Positions 35,001 to 45,716 of a DNA stretch of 64,000 bases are shown piece by piece. This stretch comes from Lepturacanthus savala (Eukaryota; Chordata; Actinopteri; Scombriformes; Trichiuridae): the NCBI GenBank assembly GCA_030544235.1, contig CM060478.1, forward strand, positions 24,491,227-24,555,226, written 5' to 3'. A program made the translations under genes and the position numbers. Below the pieces are notes generated by a model. The model did not search any database and was not told the DNA's origin. It was given only the letters and a program-made list of their open reading frames with translations. How positions within the stretch are numbered: the first letter of the stretch is position 1; every line of letters starts with the position of its first letter.

Positions 35001-38000
35001 ACTGATATTCCCCTAAGTTAAATATCGTTGTTGCTTTGTGGCACATTAAAAACATCTCGCAGTATCAGTTCCCTTCCAGTGATGCCAGCACTGGAGTTGA
35101 ATTAAATTGATCAAGAGACAGGATTTATGCAAAAACAGGGAGACCGAGAGAGCGAGAAAGGAAAAGATGGCCGAGAGAGAAACAGGAGCAAGAAATGTTG
35201 GAGCGAAGAAAAGCCGGCGACAGGGGCCAGAGATGGAGAGGAAAAGATAAGCGAAAGAGAAAATAGACGGCAGAACAGTGTGTGAGAGAGCGAGATGCAG
35301 TGAGAGAAAGAGAGAGAGATGATGGAGGAGGCTTGTCTGTTTCCATGGTGACTGTGGCTCTTGTCGAGCTGTGGTGGTGTTGTGTTTTTTCTTTCTAGCC
35401 ATTTGTGCTGCCTGGAAGTTTATTTTGTGCTGTACTCTGTGTTCTAACCAGTTGACTACTCAGACAAACCGGTGTCTCCTCTACGTCTTTACCCCCAGCA
35501 GTGTTATCCCACACACTATTACCTTTCATACAGCACACACACGCATACATACAGGATGCAGAAGCAATCACACTCGGCCATAAAATCACCCTGAATGACA
35601 TTGACTAATTACTCCCTCTCTGTCTTTTCCTTGCTCTGCCTTTTTTGGAGTTAATTCAATCACATTTAAACATCGAATTGAATAAATCAAGTTTATGTGC
35701 AGTTGGTCACCAGCCACTGATTCATGTTCAGAGATAAAGATGAATCTAATAATTTTCTAATAATAAACATTTTATACAAGTCATCGAGCAAAAATATCAT
35801 AAATCTGTTGTAGATAACTGTAATGTGAGGATATGTTACTTTTCTTCATTTTTATATTAATAATAACCAATAATTATTTAGAGGATCAGATCATCAACAT
35901 TAAACGTTAGCTGGAGCTTGACGTGTTGGTCTAAATGTGGTATTAAGAGAACCAGTTCCACTCACATTAATTACTAAAAACATCAAATCGTATTATTTCA
36001 TGATTCTCATTTTGAGCCGTTCTCTCTAATTTCTGCATTTTTTTCTCCAAGGGGTTTTTGTGCTCTTTCATATCCTATCAGTCCATTAGAGGACTTTCAT
36101 TTAGAATCACATATCAAATGATATATTCCCTTATGGCAGAGCCATATAATGGCATCTCAGTAATTACAGCTACGTAAAATCACAGTACAGTTAAAGACTG
36201 TTAAACATGGAAAAAAAGTTTTTTTGCCATAATATTGGTGAAGAACTTAATGTTCTCCTGCTCTCCCACCACCTAACTAAAGTAAAAACAATTTGAGATG
36301 CATTTTCTTGCAGGTCCTGGGTTATGATGCGTCTCTTATTTTTATTAAGTCATTTACACCCATGTGTTCTTCCTCTCCAGCGTTCCCCTGGTTTGGTATG
36401 GACATCGGGGGCACCTTGGTCAAGCTGGTGTACTTTGAGCCAGTCGATATAACCGCAGAGGAAGAACAGGAAGAAGTGGAGAATCTCAAGTCCATCCGCC
36501 GCTACCTCACCTCAAATGTTGCCTATGGTATGTCTACACTAGAGCTAGGTGGTATGACCAAAAATTAATATCACAGTATTTTTCAAAATTATATGTTTCA
36601 CAGTATGTGACATTTTTCATGCATGACTGGGTGTTAACCACCTTTTCTGATCATTTAGAGAGTAATTACGGCAGCAAATTGGCTCAGAATGACCGGAATG
36701 ACCTAGTATTAACACAGGTTTGAATGGTACCACAAAATGCTATTGTTCACAAAGAAGTCGAGGGTCATCCCCTTAGCAAATGCATGTTTGAGTGACGTCT
36801 GACTCACGTTTTGTGTTGCTGTACCAACGTTAACGTTACCTGCAGACGTGGAAGAGGACACAGATCTTAGTTTCATGCATTCTTTGTATTCTAGGACACG
36901 TTTGTGGCGGAGAAGGTGAAGCAAATTGCTCATGTTGCCTCCTGCTGCTGTGACTTTTGCCTGACAACATTTACAGATTATGGTTGCTTGATCAACATCA
37001 GGGTTTTTTCAATCTGAATTACGTTCACACAACTGACACAGCTCCACTTTTTGGTAAAAGTTCCTCTGTGTCTGTGACAATTTCTCTCACCACTCAACAC
37101 ACACATGCTGTGTTCTCACATGCAGCCACATGCAGCTTGTTTGTTGCAACTGCGAAACAGTCCCCCTCTCAAACAATGTCCCGCAATGTGACATTCCACC
37201 GCTCTGTGTTTCCAAAGTTTTGCATGCTACACACTTATTCATATAAGAAATTTATATCATTAAAGAAATAAAATAAAACAAAAACACAGGTATTCACTAG
37301 GGTGACACGGTGGAGCAGGGGTTAGCAGCAAGAAGGTTGCAGGTTCAAGACCTCCTTGGTCTGTGTCGAGTTTGCATGTTCTCCCTGTGTCTGCATGGGT
37401 TCTCTACGGGTTTTCCAGCTTCTTCCCACAGTCCAAAAACATGCTGAGGTTGATTGGATACACCAAATTGCCCATAAGTGAGTGTGTGAGTGAATGGTGT
37501 GTGGCCCCATGATAGGCTGGCAACCATCTGGGGTGTATCCCTGCCTCTTGCCTATAATGCGCTGGGATTGGCTCCAGCAGACCCCCATGACCCTAAAGAG
37601 GAATAAGCAGGTATAGAAGATGAACGGATGAATGGTATTCGGTATGAAACGGTATACCACCCATCCGCGTTCTACATGCAGAAATAATTTAGGACTCAAA
37701 CACATATACTGTATCTCCCAATATTTTTCACTATTTATTTAAGAATTTTGAAAAAGCAAACAACATTTCAGCCCTCACATTCTCTGCATCAGGCTAGTGT
37801 AGACCAGGGGTAATCAGGAGCCCTGCTAAGGACCTTCATTAGTAGAATCAGATGTGTAACTGCTTTGTTGGAACAAAAACCTGCACCCACACCGGCCCTC
37901 CAGGACCAGGATTGGACACCCATGGTGTAGACAACACTGGCACGTTGGTCACACACCTAGAAATGTATGTCTGTTAACTTGTGTGTGTATCTAAAAAAGG

Positions 38001-41000
38001 GAAAAGTCAGGTCAAGGACACTAACCCTACAAGCAGATAGCAGGGTACTTATTACAGTGTGTCTCACTAATTCATTGCACAAGACTGATAAGATGTTGTC
38101 GTTGAGTTTTGACTTTGAGGTCAGCTGTTATAGATACTGATCATCTTCAGATAGCTGAATAGCATCACCACACACACCTGACACATCTTCTAGGAGTTTG
38201 TTTTGATATCCTTAATTCAGCTGATCCGTGTTTACGCCCTCCCTCAGGTAAAACAGGTGTCCGCGATGTGCACCTGGAGCTGAGGAACCTGACCATGTGT
38301 GGCCGGACGGGAAACCTGCACTTCATCCGCTTCCCGACGCAGGCCATGCCCCGCTTCATCCAGATGGGACGTGACAAGAACTTCTCCAGCCTGCACACGA
38401 CGCTCTGCGCCACCGGCGGCGGGGCGTACAAGTTTGAGAACGAATTCCGCTCAGTGAGTGTGCTGCGTGTCTAGAGCCTGATAGTTTGATGAAATTGGCA
38501 AACATTTGGTTACTGATAGAGAATTACAGTAATACTGCATTCTGTCTGTCTCAGTGGCTGTTTACCTGATGAGGAGTTCATTGATCCCATCTGCAGTGCA
38601 GCAGGATCAATGAACTCTCTCTCGGTGCACTGCAGCATAACCTTTGCTCACCCAAGACCTTGTGCACACTTAAATCTTAAAGTGCGTTGAAAATCGTTTA
38701 AGCTTTATAAAACTGATGAAAATCTTTTATTTTAAATGAACAGTTAAAACATATTGGTGGTCAAATAATATCCCCTCAGTGTTCTATTCTTCACGTATTC
38801 CTAACTTACTCAGATCAACCTCAGCTTTCAGATATAACCTGCGGACGGCACAATGGTGTATATAATTTTTTTAGAATTTTTTTGATGGACGTTCAAAGCA
38901 TTAGTGTTATCATTAAAATTTAAAATCCCACAGACTTGCGTATCACAGCACTATCCTGCATCACCACTTTAGTTACAGTGTAAAACTTGTATCACAGCGC
39001 TCCTCTTCATTTTTCTTACCACCGCTTTCATTACAATTTAAAGCTTCATTGTCCCATTTCTTTATGCACTGATTGTGCAGCCAATGTAACAAAAGTATTG
39101 TAACGTCTCTCAAAAGCCAGACACAAAGACGTTAGCCATTTTGGCTGCTATTTTATTCCTCACAATAACATAGGCTACTGTGGGCCGTAGCTGTCTTACT
39201 ACAAGACGTGTTCACAGACACTCAGGAAATCCCAGTACTATCACCTAACAGAACAGAATATGGGCCTAAGCTCTTTTATTTATAACCACATATAACAGTA
39301 GCCGAAAGGCGAAGCTCTTGATTTACCAGTCGATCTATGTTCATACCCTCACCTATGGTCACAAGCTCTGGGTAGTGACCGAAAGTCGAGTAGTGGTTGA
39401 AATGAGTTTCCTTTACAGGGTGGCTGGGCTCTCCCTTAGAGATAGGGTGAGAAGCTTGGTCATCCGTGAGGAACTCAGAGTAGAACCGCTGCTCCTCCAC
39501 ATCGAGAGGAGCCAGTTGAGGTGGCTCAGGCATCTAGTGAGGAGCCTCCTGGACGCCTCCCTGGTGAGGTGTTCCGGGCACGTTCCTCCGGGCGGCGGCC
39601 CCAAGGAAGACCCAGGTCATGCTGGAAGAGACTATGTCACTCGGCTGATCTGGGAACGCTTTGGGATCTCCGGAAGAGCTGGAGGAAGTAGCCGGGGAGA
39701 GGGAAGTCTGGGCTTCCCTGCTTAAGCTGCTGCCACCGCGACCCGAGAACGGATGAAGCGGGAGAAGATGAGATGAGATATAACAGTAAACAGTATAGAT
39801 TGACATCTACTTTCAGTATTGTAGTCTTCTTCCTATAATAAGTGTATTTTCATATCTCTCCTTATCTCAATGTATGTCCATGTGTTACCCAATGTAAATG
39901 ATGCAGTTTGTCAAATAAGACTAACTAATAGTCAAACACAGCTTCATTTGTCCAAAAAATCTCCTTAAGTTTAAGTTACACCTACTTCCTACAGGCACTG
40001 CACCGGTGTTATTGTTATTGTATTGTTAAACCTTTCTCCATCTTTGGCGCAGATGGCTGACCTGGAGCTGCTGAAGCTGGATGAGCTGGACTGTCTGATC
40101 CGTGGCCTGCTATTCGTTGACAGGGTGAGCTTTAATGGTCACCCAGAGTGCTACTACTTCCAGAACCCTTCAGACACCCAAAGCTGTGTGAAGAAGCCCT
40201 GCACGCTGGACAACCCCTTCCCCATGCTGCTGGTCAACATTGGCTCTGGGGTCTCCATACTGGCCGTGTACTCTGAGAACAACTACAAACGGGTAACTGG
40301 GACCAGGTGAGGAGGATAGGCACTGACCTATACACACACACTATTGGACTGGACAAAAAAAAAATTTTAGGTCAAATCTTCAGCTTTAGGTAAACGTGAT
40401 CCAACAGTAATAAATTATTTTAATAATCGATGGGTCAATCAACTATCATAATAGTTGTTAGTTGCAGCCCTAGTATGAATAAATATGTACTAAAGGTGAA
40501 GGTGGCTAAATAGTGTTTATGGCTTGTGTGGAGCCACCAGAAATATGCCTGAATCAGCTGTTTGAATTCCACCCTTTCCTTATCTAACGTCACCTGTACT
40601 TTAGTGCTCATGGAGGGTATGATTGAGATTAGATAGTACACAGTTTGAAAAGAAAAGAATCCCCGCACACACACACACACACACACACACGATGAGAGCA
40701 TGTTTGACATTTCCTCTGTCACATCTTACTTCACCATGACACTAGCGGAGCCAGCCATAGTTCAGTCAGCTGGTCAGTGTACGTGCTCTTGTATACACAC
40801 ACTGTCACTGTACACCACTGGCCATTCGATGCTTCCTCTTTCTGGAAATGGCAGGCATGTGGGATGGCTGGTGCTCGTGTGTGTGGGTGTGTGTGGGTGT
40901 GTGTGGGTGTGTGTGGGTGTGGGTGGCTTCCATTTCCATCTGCCACACTGCTCCATAAAGAGGAAAACATGAGTGTGGTCTGGTGTGAGTTTTTCAAACT

Positions 41001-44000
41001 TTTCATTATACTCATTCCCTTTTATTCTTGTACATTTAAAATGTATGTTGAAAATGTATGTTATGGATAATGTGCAAAATAAGATTTATTTATTATGTCA
41101 AAACAGCTTAACCCATCTGTTTCTTTTAATTATATCACACGTTACAGTCTATGCCTACAGGGTTAATGCTTAATCCGTTGGCTGCTTATAAAACTCATAA
41201 TATGGGGATTAAAGATTAGAGGTTAGAGGTTTGGTCCGCGTTGCCCAAACAGAATTCCTGTGATTCCTGAATAAGGAACTGAATGAAATACTAGTAATAG
41301 ATTTTAAAGCTGAGGACAAAACTAGAGTTTTATTCAGATATGTAAGACTTTACATACAGTGCCTATAGAAAATCATCATACCCCTCTGAAATTGTTACTT
41401 TATTTGTCATATAACCTGAAATCATAACCCATTAAAAAAAAACTTTTTCCAGCTTTATTTTACAAATTTAGCCTTACAACATCAAACTAATGAAAAAAAC
41501 TGAGACAGTTCTGAAAATTTATAAAAAATGAAAAACTAAAATAACAGGGTTGGAAAAGTCATCAGTCCCCTGATTTAATACTTCGTAGAGCCACCTTTTG
41601 CTTTAATTACAGCCATCAATCTCTTTGGATATGTCTCTACCAGCTTTGCACACCTAGATTGGGGAATATTTGCCCATTCTTCCTTGCAGAATTGTTCAAG
41701 TTCAGTCAGATTCCGTGGTGAGCGGCGATGGACTGCTCTCTTCAAGTCCATCCACAGATTTTCTATTGGATTTAAGTCCGGGCTCTGACTTGGCCACTCA
41801 AGGACATTCACCTTCCTATCCTTAAGCCACTGCATTGTTCTTTTAGCGGTATGTTTAGGATCGTTGTCATGTTGGAAGGTGAATGACCTGCCCATCTTCA
41901 GCTGTCTAGCAGAGGGACGCAGGTTTTCCTCAAGAATTTGGGTGTTCTTGGCAGCATCCATTTTCCCTTCAATCCTGACCAATTGCCCAGTCCCAGCTGA
42001 AGAGAAACAGCCCCACAACATAATGTTGCCACCACCATGCTTCACAGTAGGTATGGTGTGTTTTGGATGGTGTGCTGTGTTTGGTTTTCGCCAAACATAG
42101 CGCTTCGAGTTCAGTCCAAAAAGTTCAATCTTGGTCTCATCTGACCATAAAATCTTTTTCCACATGGCAGCAGAATCATCAAGGTGTGTTTTTGCATAGC
42201 ACAAACGAGCCTGAGTGTGGGACTTTTTCAGAAAAGGCTTCTTTCTTGCCACCCTGCCATACAGACCAGCTTTGTGTAAAACTTGTGAGATTGTTGTCAC
42301 ATGCACAGACAGACCAGTCCCAGCCATAAAGACTTGTATGTCCTTCAAAGTTGCCTTTGGCCTCTTGGTAGCTTCTCTGATCAGTTTCCTCCTGGCTCGG
42401 TCATCCAGTTTGGATGGACGGCCTGATCTAGGCAAGGTGTTGGTGGTGCCATACGCTTTCCACTTCTTAATGATGCTCTGAATGGTACTCAGAGGGATAG
42501 CTAAAGCCTTTGAAATCTTTTTGTAGCCTTCACCTAACTTGTGCCTTTTCACAACTTTATCACGGAGGTCTTTTGAAAGCACTTTTCCAACCATGGTGAA
42601 TTCTTTGCAGTACCATGCACTACTAGTAGTGGAATCGTCAAGAAACAGCTGGTTTTATCCTGAAGTCATCAAAACTAGGATAATTGATGCCAGGTGGGGG
42701 GCAATTAGCCTGATGTTTGATCTGAAGGTTGATTGGTAGCACCTGAGCAACTTTATAATGGTATACTCTAAGGGGCTGATCACTTAACCAAACCAGGTAT
42801 TTCACTAATTATTTTTTAATAATTGTCCAAAATGCTTCAAAATTTTATTTTCACTTTGATGAGGAGGGTTATATTGTGTACATACAGCTCAAAAATGTTA
42901 GATTGAATTTATTTTAATTTCCAGGGTGTAATGTGACTAAAGGTAAAGATTTTGCCAGGGTATGATGACTTTCTATAGGCACTGTATTCATCACTGTCAG
43001 CAAACTATCAGATGTTTAAATACCTGTTGTGTTCCTAGTCCACTCCTCTCCAACTTCACCTGTGTCCTCCATCTCATCATTCTCTTCCTCACCCTCTCTC
43101 TGCTCCTCAGTCTGGGAGGCGGGACATTCCTGGGCCTTTGCTGCCTGCTGACGGGCTGCGAGACATTCGAGGAGGCGTTGGAAATGGCCAGCAAGGGTGA
43201 CTCCACTAATGTGGACAAGCTGGTGAAGGACATCTACGGAGGAGACTATGAGCGATTCGGCCTGCAGGGCTCTGCTGTTGCATCCAGGTGAAGCTCTACA
43301 ACTCAACAAAGACAATATACACACAACATAATATAGAGCAGTTTTTTAAAAGAGGCCAAGTGCCATTTTATCCTCTATATATGAATATACCAGGGGACAT
43401 TAAAGGTGCTTTAGAGCGCTGCAGGAACCTGGAAGTTACCGTTGACCTGGTTGTCTTGACAAAGAGATTCTTTTAACCACAGACATTATTTTAGGTATTT
43501 AGGAAAAGTCAGTGAGACTTCAAGGCAAGAAAAATGGAAGTCCTAAAATGCTGACTTATTTCTATATTTAGATACACATCTATCTACACATAGGTTTTTA
43601 TTCCTTCTCAATAATGATACCACTAGCTGTTAAGTGAGCTGCATTCAGCGTCCTGTTGCTATAGACCAGTGGTTCTCAAAGTGGGGTCTGGGACCCTCAT
43701 GGGTCCTTAAAGTGATGCCAGGGGTTCCCCAGAAAAACAAAAAAAGAGAGCATAATTTATTTTCACTATAATACCACAATGACAGAATATACTAAGGGCT
43801 GCCATAATTTAAAATAAATATAGTTCATATTTATATTTACATTTATATAATTTCAAATTTTATTTTTCATCCATATATTGAGGTGAATATGAATGTAATG
43901 TATGAATAAATACATAAATAAATATATTTTAAAATGAATACATTAATGAATAAAATGGCAAATCAAATAAATGTAAAAATGAAAATAAAATTAATTAATT

Positions 44001-45665
44001 TTATTAATGAATTAAATGGTAGGTTAAATAAATATGGACATTTACTAGTATATGTGTGTACTGAGTCATTTATTAATTTATTCCTGATTATGGCAGTTTC
44101 AGTCCTATGGATCTGTATGGATTTACAGCTGCAACTTTTAATCAGTTATCTTACCAGAAAATGAATAATATTAATACTCATTTTAACAAAAACCTATATT
44201 TTTTGTTCTTTCTTGATTCTTGATATTGAAGCCATCAGTGTGCCCTCAAAAAAAATTATTGTAAAACTATTGTTTACATTTCATAGACCAAATTATTAAT
44301 GAATGAAATGAAAACATAACCTAAAGAAAAATATTGATAGTAAAAATAATCGTCGGTTAATTTTTAAATGAATTAACAGCTTTAAACTTGCTGAATCAGC
44401 TGTAAGTGCTGATTTTTTTGTTCATATGAATTAGTTAAGTGCTCACACAAATTAATGAAGGAGAGAATATAAATCATCCAAAGTGACAGTGCTAGTCCAT
44501 GCGCTCACAGTGGCATGTGCGTATCACTGCAGTAACACGTCGTTACATAAAGGTGTTTAAAGGTTGCATCCTTCCATAAAGCAAAGTATCATAAAGTAGC
44601 AAAAAAAAGGTTTTATTATAGTTATCAGATATCTTTTATCTGTTTATTGCCAGGGTGTTCTGTTCTGTCGTCTAACAAAACAGACAAATGACACACAGCA
44701 GTTATTCCTGAAGATTAATCAGCCTTTTTTTTTAAACATTGTGTTTTACATAGTTTTCTTTTAATTCTTTACAGCTTTGGTCACATGATGAGCAAAGAGA
44801 AGCGAGACAGCATCAGTAAAGAAGACCTGGCCAGAGCCACGCTAGTCACCATCACTAATAACATAGGATCCATAGCACGCATGTGTGCTGTCAACGAGGT
44901 ATACACACACACAGGCACACACACACACACACACACACACACAGCTGCTTATAAACAAACACCCACCAACCAGGGTTCAGGTTTTAATCCCAATGATTTA
45001 ATGGGATTAAAAATAGACAAATAAACAGAACTAATCTCAAGCTTTTCTAGCCACTTCTTAAATCAAACCCAACGCTTTCTAAAAACACACAAGTATTAAT
45101 ATATTTTATGTTTTTGTCTCACGATTTTTGGTTTATCAGAGAAATACGTTTTTTATTTTTTTTTAAAAGCTTTTACATGATCTGGTATATTTTGAAAAGT
45201 GTCATTTTTTGTTTAGTTCCCAAATTGGCTGAAGCTCACTGTTGATGTTTTGATCCTGTGAAACTGTGATAATTTTGTCGCCTATTTCTCAGTTTAAATT
45301 TAGTCTTGGTCTTGCGTTAAATGCCTATATTAGTTTTAGTCATATTTATTCAATCTGTATTATTTTTTGTTTAGTCACATTAGTCAACAATCCTTATTTA
45401 GTCTTTGACAGCAGGTTGATAATGCCAAAGTTGGCACTAAAAGTAAATATAAAGATATATATAGGTAAACAGGCAGGGAAATTTACATATTGACCCTGAT
45501 TCAGTTCTTCTATTTTTCAGTGTTTTTTTACATTTATTGAAACATGGGTTCACGCGTGAAATGACTCTGTTTATTGATACAGGCAGCACATTTTATCAGA
45601 GAAGCACTCACTGCGTCGGCACATTTAGTGTTTACAGCATTAGTGGATGCTCCTCACTCATGCAT

Positions 45666-45716
<51 letters not shown>

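Larger units (their letters stand above)
24057..36380. other. Large pank1 intron 1 (12.3 kb beyond exon 1b)
   Basis: Contains an hAT-like element (26570-27513), an hAT transposase relic (28985-29715) and an AT-rich repeat (32446-32730). No conserved coding block was recognised. An origin of regulatory elements is possible but not visible from sequence. Confidence 0.6.

Noticed and set aside
35046..35402. 118-codon frame on the minus strand, Ser/Leu-rich
   Set aside because: Produced by a purine-rich GAGA-type stretch; low complexity, no known domain.
41864..42481. Several plus-strand frames of 78-88 codons
   Set aside because: Antisense shadows of the Tc1 transposase frame.
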